From the NCBI GenBank assembly GCA_011330545.1, contig DRQI01000532.1, positions 1-6,370 on the forward strand: DNA of 6,370 nt, given 5' to 3'. Origin of the DNA: Flavobacteriia bacterium (GTDB taxonomy: Bacteria; Bacteroidota; Bacteroidia; Flavobacteriales; Flavobacteriaceae). Shown piece by piece: positions 1-6,370 of this stretch (positions are counted from its first letter, which is position 1; every line of letters starts with the position of its first letter). The notes beneath the pieces were generated by a model that saw only the letters and a program-made list of their open reading frames with translations, ran no database searches and was not told the DNA's origin. Position numbers and translations under genes: made by a program.

Positions 1-126
1 ACCATCGATGCCATCTTAAAATCGGCTGTAACCGGAGAAGTAGGCGATGGAAAAATCTTCGTCTCAGACATACAAGAATCATATAGAATACGTACCGGCG
101 AAAAAGGCGGGCAAACATTAAAATAA
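1..126 (+). CDS. glnK: P-II family nitrogen regulatory protein, C-terminal part (5' end outside the window)
   Basis: Only the last 41 codons are present; the frame is open from base 1 and ends at TAA 124-126. The visible residues start TIDAILKSAV and contain TGEVGDGKIFV, which fits the P-II C-terminal signature (T-x3-G-D-G-K-I-F-V, the B-loop that holds ATP phosphates). They are followed by YRIRTGE, whose two arginines contact nucleotide in known P-II proteins. P-II proteins are cytoplasmic trimers that bind ATP/ADP and 2-oxoglutarate and control nitrogen uptake and assimilation. The T-loop, which contacts partners and can be modified, lies in the missing part, so GlnK cannot be separated from GlnB by sequence. 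The glnK symbol rests on the amtB gene starting 20 nt downstream, the usual glnK-amtB pairing. Such a P-II normally blocks the AmtB pore when ammonium is plentiful. Family assignment is very secure; the exact symbol is less so. Confidence 0.93.
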   Translation, partial: TIDAILKSAVTGEVGDGKIFVSDIQESYRIRTGEKGGQTLK

Positions 127-146
127 CAAACTAAAAATCAAGAAAT

Positions 147-1379
147 ATGGAAGGATTATTAACCGTAAACAATGTATGGATGATGCTGTGCACGGCATTG
201 GTGTTTTTTATGCATTTAGGATTTTCGTTTTTAGAAATCGGATTAACAAGGCAAAAAAACACTATTAATGTATTGTTTAAAAATATATTTATTATCACCA
301 TCGGACTCTTACTCTACTATATTGTAGGCTTTAATCTGATGTATCCCGGTAGCTTTAACGGCTTTATTGCCATGCCACACTTCGGCTTAGACGCCCCGCT
401 AAATAGTCAAGGAACCTTAGACCTAGCTTACAATCAAGGCTATACTTACTGGACAGATTTTCTTTTTCAAGGCATGTTCGCAGCCACTGCGGCAACCATT
501 GTTTCGGGTGCCGTAGCCGAACGCGTTAAAATTGGGCCCTTTATGGTTTTTGTAATTCTCTATGTAGGAATTGTATATCCCATTGCAGGCTCTTGGAAAT
601 GGGGCGGCGGCTTTTTAGAAAAATTAGGCTTCTATGATTTTGCCGGCTCTACCTTAGTACATTCCGTTGGCGGATGGGCAGCATTGGTTGCCGTTTGGTT
701 GTTAGGCCCACGTATCGGGAAATTTAAAAAAAACGGAAAAGCTGCCGTAATTTTAGGCCATAACATTCCCTTGGCAACCGGAGGCGTACTCATCTTATGG
801 CTTGGATGGTTTGGCTTTAACGGCGGGTCAGTATTGTCTGCCGACCCCGAACTGACATCGTTGACACTTGTCACAACCTCATTAGCTGCCGCTGCCGGAG
901 GTATTGGTGCTTTTGTACTATCAACAATATTATATAAAAACTATGATTTGACTATGTTCTTAAACGGTATTCTGGGCGGACTCGTAGGCATTACCGCCGG
1001 TGCTGACCAAATGACACCGATGGATGCCATACTTATCGGAATCATTGCCGGAGGAATCATTGTACTAGCAGTATCATTTATAGACCGATTAAAATTAGAC
1101 GATCCTGTAGGAGCCATTGCCGTACACCTCATCTGTGGCATCTGGGGAACCTTAGCCGTAGGTGTTTTCGGTGCTAAAGCCGGGTGGGAACAATTTACAT
1201 TTCAACTGGCAGGTGTTGGAGCCTATGCCCTATTCTGTATCCTATCGTCTTTTATCATCTTATTTATATTAAAGAAAACAGTAGGCATACGTGTTTCAGA
1301 AAAAGAAGAAATTGAAGGCTTAGACTTGCATGAACACGGCATGAAAGCCTATCCCGATTTTAGATTGAATGAACATTAG
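147..1379 (+). CDS. amtB: Ammonium channel/transporter AmtB (Amt/MEP/Rh family)
   Basis: A complete 410-residue inner-membrane channel for ammonium, normally a homotrimer. About eleven hydrophobic segments can be read (roughly 11-33, 44-64, 103-123, 131-148, 166-186, 200-220, 236-258, 270-287, 293-312, 320-341, 355-376). Pore residues match E. coli AmtB: the stacked phenylalanine gate F107 and F111 (FQGMF), W152, D164, the twin pore histidines H172 (LVHSVGG) and H327 (AVHLICG), and F224 and S228 in GWFGFNGGS. The cytoplasmic tail from about 379 (VGIRV, then EGLD and HG..AY) matches the tail that contacts GlnK. The protein opens directly with the first membrane segment (MHLGFSFLEIGLTRQKN, 22-38) and shows no cleavable signal peptide, unlike E. 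coli AmtB. ATG at 147 is chosen because it gives this short N-terminus. No clear Shine-Dalgarno sequence precedes it. The 20-nt gap after the P-II stop indicates a shared transcript, probably controlled from upstream of the window. All key residues are intact. Confidence 0.97.
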   Translation: MEGLLTVNNVWMMLCTALVFFMHLGFSFLEIGLTRQKNTINVLFKNIFIITIGLLLYYIVGFNLMYPGSFNGFIAMPHFGLDAPLNSQGTLDLAYNQGYTYWTDFLFQGMFAATAATIVSGAVAERVKIGPFMVFVILYVGIVYPIAGSWKWGGGFLEKLGFYDFAGSTLVHSVGGWAALVAVWLLGPRIGKFKKNGKAAVILGHNIPLATGGVLILWLGWFGFNGGSVLSADPELTSLTLVTTSLAAAAGGIGAFVLSTILYKNYDLTMFLNGILGGLVGITAGADQMTPMDAILIGIIAGGIIVLAVSFIDRLKLDDPVGAIAVHLICGIWGTLAVGVFGAKAGWEQFTFQLAGVGAYALFCILSSFIILFILKKTVGIRVSEKEEIEGLDLHEHGMKAYPDFRLNEH

Positions 1380-1419
1380 ATTGAAGAAAATCCAAAGAAC
1401 AAATAGTAATTATTAAATA

Positions 1420-1441
1420 AGAATTCGTTTAAACGAGTTCT
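1420..1441. repeat. 22-bp near-perfect palindrome downstream of amtB
   Basis: The arms GAATTCGTTT and AAACGAGTTC are reverse complements except for one position, which becomes a T-G wobble in RNA. One flanking A-T pair extends the palindrome to 22 bp. It begins 41 nt after the amtB stop. It could fold in the amtB mRNA as a 3'-end hairpin, or be a dimeric protein-binding site. No T-run follows (TAAGATAAAA), so it does not look like a standard intrinsic terminator. Its function is unknown. Confidence 0.45.
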
Positions 1442-1477
1442 AAGATAAAATACAAACGAAACTGAATTTTCTGTTAG

Positions 1478-1528
1478 AAACCAATCCCTTCTTCTTTGTC
1501 TCATGACAGGTAGAAGGGAAAGTGGTTT
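1478..1528. repeat. Imperfect inverted repeat, possibly a degenerate copy of the intergenic repeat
   Basis: The outer arms AAACCA (1478-1483) and TGGTTT (1523-1528) pair. Next comes a perfect 8-bp stem, TCCCTTCT (1485-1492) with AGAAGGGA (1512-1519). Inside the 19-nt loop there is a small TGTC/GACA hairpin with loop TCAT (1497-1508). The C-rich/G-rich blocks, the internal hairpin beginning CTTT and the ends AACC/GGTT resemble the clearer copies at 1589, 1695 and 1804. However, the separate 9-bp proximal hairpin is missing. It may be a decayed relative or an independent hairpin. Confidence 0.4.
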
Positions 1529-1565
1529 AATACAACTAATGACAGAAAGAAACAACCGAGATTGA

Positions 1566-1580
1566 AATCTAATTTAGATT
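1566..1580. repeat. Small AT-rich hairpin
   Basis: AATCT (1566-1570) and AGATT (1576-1580) form a perfect 5-bp stem around loop AATTT, just before the first clear repeat copy. The stem is weak and has no T-run, so it may well be chance in AT-rich DNA. Confidence 0.2.
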
Positions 1581-1588
1581 CACAACTC

Positions 1589-1643
1589 AACTCCTTCCCT
1601 TTTAAAGGAAGGTGGCTTTAACGAAGTTAAAGACGGAAGGGTA
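1589..1643 (+). repeat. Structured intergenic repeat, copy 1 (forward)
   Basis: This is a 55-bp element. Its proximal hairpin pairs CCTTCC (1593-1598) with GGAAGG (1607-1612). After TGG comes a second, perfect 7-bp hairpin: CTTTAAC (1616-1622), loop GAA, GTTAAAG (1626-1632). ACGGAAGGG follows. From GGTGG to GGAAGGG it has the same spacing as the copy at 1804 (5+7+3+7+9 bases). Yet both arms of the second hairpin differ in sequence from that copy while still pairing. The proximal stem has lost one G, leaving C1599 unpaired. No coding potential is seen; the function is unknown. Confidence 0.75.
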
Positions 1644-1694
1644 AATCGCCAAAAAAAGATAGTCATACTAATTTATAAATAAAAATTTGAAAAT

Positions 1695-1752
1695 AACCAC
1701 CCCGAGCCACGCTTAAGGCGCGGCCCACCCCTCCTTTTTAAGGAGGGGAGTT
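1695..1752 (-). repeat. Structured intergenic repeat, copy 2 (inverted)
   Basis: This 58-bp copy lies in the opposite orientation to the other two. Read on the - strand it starts AACTCCCCTCC. A perfect 9-bp hairpin with a 3-nt loop follows (+ strand arms 1728-1736 and 1740-1748). After TGG comes a second hairpin (+ strand arms GCCACGC 1706-1712 and GCGCGGC 1718-1724), and the end is CGGGGTGGTT. The one imperfect pair in the second stem, A1709 against C1721 on the + strand, becomes a G-U wobble on the - strand. This agrees with the - strand being the sense strand of the element. Confidence 0.75.
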
Positions 1753-1765
1753 TTGTAGAAAAGGA

Positions 1766-1787
1766 TTAAAATTGTGTACAATTTTAA
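1766..1787. repeat. AT-rich 9-bp hairpin between repeat copies
   Basis: TTAAAATTG (1766-1774) and CAATTTTAA (1779-1787) pair perfectly around the 4-nt loop TGTA. A 9-bp perfect stem is noticeable, but it is nearly all A-T and has no T-run after it. It may be spacer sequence or a protein-binding palindrome; no function can be assigned. Confidence 0.4.
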
Positions 1788-1803
1788 ATTGCAAACAAAT
1801 TCC

Positions 1804-1859
1804 AACTCCTTCCCTTTAAAAGGGAAGGTGGCCACGCCACAGGCGTGGACGGAAGGGTT
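1804..1859 (+). repeat. Structured intergenic repeat, copy 3 (forward, best preserved)
   Basis: This is the cleanest copy, 56 bp long. The proximal hairpin is a perfect 9-bp stem, CCTTCCCTT (1808-1816) with AAGGGAAGG (1820-1828), around a 3-nt loop. After TGG comes a perfect 7-bp hairpin, CCACGCC (1832-1838), loop ACA, GGCGTGG (1842-1848). ACGGAAGGG and a run of five T (1858-1862) follow. The distal GGAAGG (1851-1856) can also pair with the proximal CCTTCC (1808-1813), extended by AAC/GTT at the ends, so two folds compete. The T-run could let it act as a weak terminator. It resembles the copies at 1589 and, inverted, at 1695. Confidence 0.78.
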
Positions 1860-1938
1860 TTTATTCCAAAAACAATAAAGCAAAATGCAACCAAACCGCT
1901 ACACCCATAATTTGAACTATCCTTTTTTACGAAATTTT

Positions 1939-1979
1939 AAAAAAATGCAATGATATTTTATATTCATTGCATTTTTTTT
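1939..1979. terminator. Strong terminator-type hairpin upstream of gltB
   Basis: A perfect 15-bp stem joins seven A plus TGCAATGA (1939-1953) to TCATTGCA plus seven T (1964-1978) around a 10-nt loop; an eighth T follows. The core stem ATGCAATGA/TCATTGCAT flanked by A-run and T-run is the layout of a Rho-independent terminator that works from either side. It lies 560 nt after the amtB stop and 68 nt before the gltB start. It may end leftover transcription from amtB, or insulate gltB. If a gltB promoter lies upstream of it, it would instead act as an attenuator. Confidence 0.75.
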
Positions 1980-2007
1980 ATTTAATTTTTAATTAAGATA
2001 AATAAAA

Positions 2008-2017
2008 TATAATTTTA
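2008..2017 (+). promoter_or_regulatory. Possible gltB promoter -7/-10 element
   Basis: TATAAT at 2008-2013 runs into TAATTTTA (2010-2017), which matches the Bacteroidota -7 consensus TAnnTTTG at all but the last base. It lies about 30 nt before the gltB start and just after the terminator hairpin. I see no convincing TTG element at the expected -33 distance, and this DNA is so AT-rich that such matches arise by chance. The call is tentative. Confidence 0.25.
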
Positions 2018-2047
2018 CATGATTTTTATTGAAAATAATTTAGAATC

Positions 2048-5000
2048 ATGGAAGACCAAGGGTTGTATCTAAAAGAGTTTGAAACCGATAACTGCGGCGC
2101 GGGATTTATATGCAACCTTCACGGTAAAAAATCAAATAAAATCATCCATGACGCCCTCGAAATCTTAATAAAATTAGAACACCGAGGGGCTGTAAGTGCA
2201 GATGGCCGCACAGGCGATGGTGCCGGAATATTAATAGATATTCCACACGACTATTTTGTAAGAGCCTGTCAATTTAAACTCCCAAAACCTCAAGAATATG
2301 CCGTAGGCATGGTTTTCTTACCCAAAAAGAAAAATCAATCACACTATTGTATTTCAATTTTTGAAGAAGAAATAACCAAACAAGGCCTCGAAATTTTAGG
2401 ATGGCGAAAAGTGCCTGTTGACACTTCTTTTTTAGGAAAAATCGCCTCGAAAACAGAACCAAAAATAAAACAGGTTTTTATCGGCAAAAAAAAGCAAACG
2501 CTGTCAAAGCTACAATTTGATGCCAACTTATTTGCAGCCAGAAAAATTGCCCATCACAGAATTACCAACGCTAATATTTCTGAAGGCAACTATTTCTATG
2601 TTCCAAGCCTATCTACTACCACTATTATTTATAAAGGCCTGTTAATTCCTGAAGATATCGGGCGCTATTATACCGATTTAAATGAACCCGATGTGGTGAC
2701 ACGCCTAGCCTTGGTACACCAACGTTTTTCTACCAATACATTTCCTTCATGGGATTTGGCACAACCCTTTCGATATATGTGCCATAATGGCGAAATCAAT
2801 ACCTTACGGGGTAATATCAGTCGAATGAAAGCCCGTGAAGAATTAATGGAAAGTGATTTATTTGGCGATACCATCAAACAATTATTTCCAATTGTAAGAA
2901 CCGGCCAATCAGATTCTGCCTCTATGGATATGGCCGTAGAATTACTCTTGATGACAGGGCGCTCATTACCCGAAGCCATGATGATGCTCGTACCCGAAGC
3001 ATGGGAAAAACACCAAACCATGAACGAAGATAAAAAGGCTTTTTACGAATACAATTCGTGTATTATGGAACCTTGGGATGGTCCCGCATCTATACCCTTT
3101 ACCGATGGAAATTATATCGGTGCCTTACTCGACCGTAACGGATTAAGGCCCTCGCGATATACCATCACCAAAAATGGCAATGTCATCATGTCATCAGAAA
3201 TTGGCGTACTGAATATCAAACCCGAAAATGTTGTGAAACACGGCCGTTTAGAACCCGGAAAAATGTTTTTGGTAGATATGAATGCCGGGCGAATCATTGA
3301 AGATGAAGAAATTAAAAATAAAATTGTAGCGAAATATCCTTATAAAAAATGGATTTCAAAACACACCTTACCGTTGGCAGAAATACCCTATACCGATGAT
3401 TGTTGCCCTATAGAAGTTACCGATTATAAAACTAGGTTGCGATTGTTTGGCTATACCACAGAAGACATTACTACCCTCATCAACCCAATGGCAATAAATG
3501 CTAAAGAGGCCATTGGCTCTATGGGTACCGATACGCCCTTGGCGGTATTGTCAGACAAACCGCAATTGCTGTATAATTATTTCAAACAACTCTTTGCACA
3601 AGTTACCAATCCGCCCTTAGACGGTATCCGAGAAGAAATTGTAACCGATATCAGTTTGGCCATCGGAGGCGACCGAAATATTTTTGAAATCGCCCCCGAG
3701 CATGCCAAAAAACTGCGCATTCAAAATCCGGTCATCTCAAACCACGATTTAGATAAGATTAAGAAAATTAACCATCCCGATTACAAAGCGGTTACCATTG
3801 CAATGTTATATCCTATCGAAAAAGGATTTAATGGCATTGAAGACGCTTTAGACACTATTTTATCACAAGCCGAAAAAGCCGTAGATGCCAAAGCCAATAT
3901 CCTAATTTTATCCGATAGGGGTGCCGACAAACAATACGCACCTATTCCTGCTTTATTAGCCTGTTCATACCTTCACCACTCACTAAACAACAAAGGAAAA
4001 CGCTCTAAATTTGGTATCGTCTTAGAAACTGCAGAACCTAGAGAACCCCATCATTTTGCCACTTTATTCGGGTATGGTGCCAGTGCTATCAATCCGTATT
4101 TGGTCAATGAAATTATCAGAACCCAAGTCAAAGAACAGGTCATTAAAGATATTGATGAAACGACGGCCGTAAAGAATTTTAACAAAGCCATCGGCAAGGG
4201 CATTTTAAAAATTATGAATAAGATTGGCATCTCTACTTTACATTCTTACCGTGCTTCTCAAATTTTTGAAATCTTAGGCTTAAAAAAGGCTTTTGCTACG
4301 AAATATTTTCCAAATACGCCTTCGCGGATTGGTGGTATCGGACTCTACGTACTCGAAAGGGATATTGCCAAACGATATGATAATGCTTTCCCGAAAAGGA
4401 AGCTCAAACAACCCCTCGAATTGAAAATAGGTGGTGAATACCGATGGCGCAGAAATGGCGAAAGGCATCTCTTTAACCCTACCACAGTTGCCAAATTACA
4501 ACAAGCTGTAAGAAGCAATAACAAACAGGCATATCAAACGTATGCCGATGCTGTAAATAAACAAAATAAACATTTAATGACCTTGAGGGGGCTTTTTGAA
4601 TTTCAACAGTTAGACCCCATTTCTATCGATGAAGTAGAGCCTTGGACAGCCATTGTAAAGCGGTTTAAAACAGGTGCCATGTCGTATGGCTCTATCAGTC
4701 AAGAAGCACACGAAAACTTGGCTATAGCTATGAATAGAATCGGTGGAAAAAGCAATTCGGGCGAAGGTGGCGAAGACCCCAACAGATTTAAAAAATTACC
4801 CAACGGCGATTCAAAAAATAGTGCCATCAAACAAGTGGCCTCGGGTAGGTTTGGCGTATCGAGTAATTACTTGGCCAATGCCCAAGAAATACAGATAAAA
4901 ATGGCACAAGGCGCCAAGCCCGGCGAAGGTGGCCAATTGCCCGGCGAAAAAGTATTGCCATGGATAGCTAAGGTGCGAAATTCCACCCCCTATGTAGGGT

Positions 5001-6370
5001 TGATTTCACCACCGCCACACCATGATATTTATTCTATCGAAGATTTGGCACAACTTATTTTCGATTTAAAAAATGCCAATCGCGAAGCGCGAATTAACGT
5101 AAAATTGGTTTCAAAAGTAGGCGTAGGTACCATCGCTGCCGGAGTTGTCAAAGCCAAAGCCGATGTCATCCTTATTTCGGGTTATGACGGTGGTACCGGA
5201 GCCTCACCCTTAACCTCTTTAAAACATACCGGCCTACCGTGGGAATTGGGTATTGCCGAAGCCCAACAAACTTTGGTACTCAACAATTTACGCAGCAGAA
5301 TCGTATTGGAGTGCGACGGGCAGCTAAAAACAGGACGCGATGTTGCTATTGCCTGCCTTTTAGGCGCTGAAGAATTTGGTTTTGCCACCGCCCCGCTTGT
5401 GGCCTCAGGTTGTATTATGATGCGCGCCTGCCATTTGAATACCTGCCCGGTAGGCATTGCTACCCAAGACCCTGAATTACGAAAAAATTTTAAAGGAAAA
5501 CCCGAACACGTCATCAACTTTATGTATTTCGTTGCCGAAGAACTGCGTCAAATTATGGCACAACTAGGGTTTAGAACCCTTGATGAAATGGTAGGGCAAA
5601 CAAAAAAAATCAATATCCGGCCGGCCATTGAGCACTATAAAGCCAAAGGCATAGACCTTTCTACCATCCTTTACCAACCTGACATGGCTCTAAAAACCCG
5701 CCTGTCAAATTCTGAACAACAGCATCACAATCTCGACAATGTATTGGATATTAATATTTTATATGACGTCAAAGCCGTTATACGCAATAAAATCCCAATA
5801 ACGCTGTCGTATCCGATACACAATACAGACAGAGCCGTCGGGGCATTGCTCAGCAATGAAATTTCAAAAATTCACGGTGAAAATGGCCTTCCTGAAGATA
5901 CCATACATTTACAGTTTACCGGTTCTGCCGGACAGAGTTTCGGGGCATTTGCCACTAAAGGGCTGACTTTAAACGTTACCGGTGAAACCAATGACTATCT
6001 AGGCAAAGGCCTGTCAGGTGCCAAGATTATTGTCAGAAAGCCCGAAAAAGCCAATTTTATAGCCGACGAAAATATCATCGTAGGCAATGTTTGTTTTTAT
6101 GGCGCTATAAAAGGAGAAGCTTATATTAACGGAATAGCCGGTGAGCGTTTCTGTGTACGGAATTCAGGAATAACGGCTGTAGTAGAAGGTATTGGCGACC
6201 ATGGTTGTGAATATATGACCGGAGGAAAAGTAGTGGTGCTAGGAAAAACAGGCCGTAATTTTGCCGCCGGTATGAGTGGTGGCATCGCGTATATTTATGA
6301 TAAAACCAATTCCTTTCGCGAACATCTGTGCAATCGAGAGATGGTTGAGTTAGTTTCTTTAACAGAAGCT
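2048..6370 (+). CDS. gltB: Glutamate synthase large (alpha) subunit, probably NAD(P)H-dependent type; 3' end outside the window
   Basis: The frame runs 1441 codons to the window edge without a stop or frameshift. GltB moves the amide nitrogen of glutamine onto 2-oxoglutarate, making two glutamates in the cytoplasm. Domains: a 15-residue propeptide, then class II glutaminase from nucleophile C16 (DNCGAGF), with R226, oxyanion-hole N247-G248 (CHNGEIN) and D289 (GQSDSA). A central domain follows at about 465-755. The FMN synthase domain runs about 845-1200 with MSYGSIS (878-884), GEGGEDP (905-911), GEGGQLPG (959-966) and [10 protein letters not shown]. The 3Fe-4S cysteines C1122, C1128 and C1133 are in C-x5-C-x4-C. 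The GXGXG beta-helix domain begins near 1260-1290 ([10 protein letters not shown] from 1292) and is cut by the edge. Only about ten residues separate GEGGED from NGD (919-921), without the roughly 27-residue loop of ferredoxin-dependent enzymes. An NAD(P)H enzyme with a GltD partner is therefore inferred. ATG 2048 is the first start after the in-frame TAA at 2036. All visible key residues are present. Confidence 0.97.
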   Translation, partial: MEDQGLYLKEFETDNCGAGFICNLHGKKSNKIIHDALEILIKLEHRGAVSADGRTGDGAGILIDIPHDYFVRACQFKLPKPQEYAVGMVFLPKKKNQSHYCISIFEEEITKQGLEILGWRKVPVDTSFLGKIASKTEPKIKQVFIGKKKQTLSKLQFDANLFAARKIAHHRITNANISEGNYFYVPSLSTTTIIYKGLLIPEDIGRYYTDLNEPDVVTRLALVHQRFSTNTFPSWDLAQPFRYMCHNGEINTLRGNISRMKAREELMESDLFGDTIKQLFPIVRTGQSDSASMDMAVELLLMTGRSLPEAMMMLVPEAWEKHQTMNEDKKAFYEYNSCIMEPWDGPASIPFTDGNYIGALLDRNGLRPSRYTITKNGNVIMSSEIGVLNIKPENVVKHGRLEPGKMFLVDMNAGRIIEDEEIKNKIVAKYPYKKWISKHTLPLAEIPYTDDCCPIEVTDYKTRLRLFGYTTEDITTLINPMAINAKEAIGSMGTDTPLAVLSDKPQLLYNYFKQLFAQVTNPPLDGIREEIVTDISLAIGGDRNIFEIAPEHAKKLRIQNPVISNHDLDKIKKINHPDYKAVTIAMLYPIEKGFNGIEDALDTILSQAEKAVDAKANILILSDRGADKQYAPIPALLACSYLHHSLNNKGKRSKFGIVLETAEPREPHHFATLFGYGASAINPYLVNEIIRTQVKEQVIKDIDETTAVKNFNKAIGKGILKIMNKIGISTLHSYRASQIFEILGLKKAFATKYFPNTPSRIGGIGLYVLERDIAKRYDNAFPKRKLKQPLELKIGGEYRWRRNGERHLFNPTTVAKLQQAVRSNNKQAYQTYADAVNKQNKHLMTLRGLFEFQQLDPISIDEVEPWTAIVKRFKTGAMSYGSISQEAHENLAIAMNRIGGKSNSGEGGEDPNRFKKLPNGDSKNSAIKQVASGRFGVSSNYLANAQEIQIKMAQGAKPGEGGQLPGEKVLPWIAKVRNSTPYVGLISPPPHHDIYSIEDLAQLIFDLKNANREARINVKLVSKVGVGTIAAGVVKAKADVILISGYDGGTGASPLTSLKHTGLPWELGIAEAQQTLVLNNLRSRIVLECDGQLKTGRDVAIACLLGAEEFGFATAPLVASGCIMMRACHLNTCPVGIATQDPELRKNFKGKPEHVINFMYFVAEELRQIMAQLGFRTLDEMVGQTKKINIRPAIEHYKAKGIDLSTILYQPDMALKTRLSNSEQQHHNLDNVLDINILYDVKAVIRNKIPITLSYPIHNTDRAVGALLSNEISKIHGENGLPEDTIHLQFTGSAGQSFGAFATKGLTLNVTGETNDYLGKGLSGAKIIVRKPEKANFIADENIIVGNVCFYGAIKGEAYINGIAGERFCVRNSGITAVVEGIGDHGCEYMTGGKVVVLGKTGRNFAAGMSGGIAYIYDKTNSFREHLCNREMVELVSLTEA

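Larger units (their letters stand above)
1380..2047. other. 668-bp gene-free interval between amtB and gltB
   Basis: No open frame here resembles a protein I recognise. The longest ATG-started frame I noticed that might merit attention encodes only 22 residues (1885-1953). The interval is AT-rich but broken by short C- and G-rich palindromic blocks, annotated separately. In order it holds a near-palindrome (1420-1441), a possible degenerate repeat (1478-1528), a repeat copy (1589-1643), an inverted copy (1695-1752), an AT-rich hairpin (1766-1787), a third copy (1804-1859), a terminator-type hairpin (1939-1979) and the gltB leader. This amount of structured DNA suggests that amtB and gltB are separate transcription units. 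Confidence 0.8.

Noticed and set aside
632..1141. Open frames on the - strand inside amtB (632-874 and 941-1141)
   Set aside because: They lie opposite a complete, well-matched ammonium channel gene and their translations show no recognisable domain; they are shadows of the + strand coding sequence.
1589..1859. CRISPR array suggested by repeated palindromic blocks
   Set aside because: The copies differ in sequence, one is inverted, the gaps between them are unequal (51 nt each but partly structured) and there is no repeat-spacer periodicity beyond three units.
1908..1914. TAATTTG as a Bacteroidota -7 promoter element
   Set aside because: The spacing is one base short of TAnnTTTG, there is no TTG at a suitable -33 distance, and it lies before the terminator hairpin.
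1380..2047. tRNA, riboswitch or other known structured RNA in the gene-free interval
   Set aside because: No cloverleaf, CCA end or recognisable riboswitch core could be found; the structure present is accounted for by the repeat copies and simple hairpins.
2274..5517. Several - strand open frames of 60-117 codons within gltB
   Set aside because: They overlap an uninterrupted gltB frame with conserved catalytic motifs throughout, and their translations resemble no known protein.
2048..6370. A frameshift or premature stop in gltB, since the gene has no stop in the window
   Set aside because: Reading the frame line by line shows continuous family-like sequence from the propeptide to the GXGXG domain; the gene simply runs past the right edge.

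Overview
The window looks like chromosomal DNA from an AT-rich member of the Bacteroidota, most likely a flavobacterium. This is inferred from the base composition, the absence of clear Shine-Dalgarno sequences before the two visible starts, and the style of the protein sequences. It cannot be proven from the window alone. All three protein genes lie on the + strand and belong to one theme: taking up ammonium and building it into glutamate.

Layout: (1) 1-126 is the last 41 codons of a P-II nitrogen-regulator gene (glnK/glnB family). (2) 147-1379 is a complete ammonium channel gene, amtB, starting 20 nt after the P-II stop, so the two are almost certainly co-transcribed. (3) 1380-2047 is a 668-bp interval with no convincing gene. 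It holds a 22-bp near-palindrome, three copies of a structured intergenic repeat of about 56 bp (one inverted), a possible degenerate fourth copy, an AT-rich hairpin, and a strong terminator-type hairpin at 1939-1979. (4) 2048-6370 is the large subunit of glutamate synthase, gltB, open to the right edge: 1441 codons without a stop or frameshift. Probably only a few dozen residues are missing.

How the genes fit together: AmtB conducts ammonium across the inner membrane. The P-II trimer senses energy and 2-oxoglutarate status and, in characterised systems, plugs AmtB from the cytoplasm. GltB transfers the amide nitrogen of glutamine to 2-oxoglutarate to give glutamate. The synthase domain lacks the insertion typical of ferredoxin-dependent enzymes, so an NAD(P)H-dependent enzyme with a GltD partner, probably encoded just downstream, is expected. 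Glutamine synthetase is not in the window.

The protein genes are ordinary and intact. The part most worth a second look is the intergenic region. Its repeat copies keep the same two-hairpin architecture while one stem changes sequence on both arms, which suggests that the folded form matters. I found no evidence of a novel multi-gene system here.
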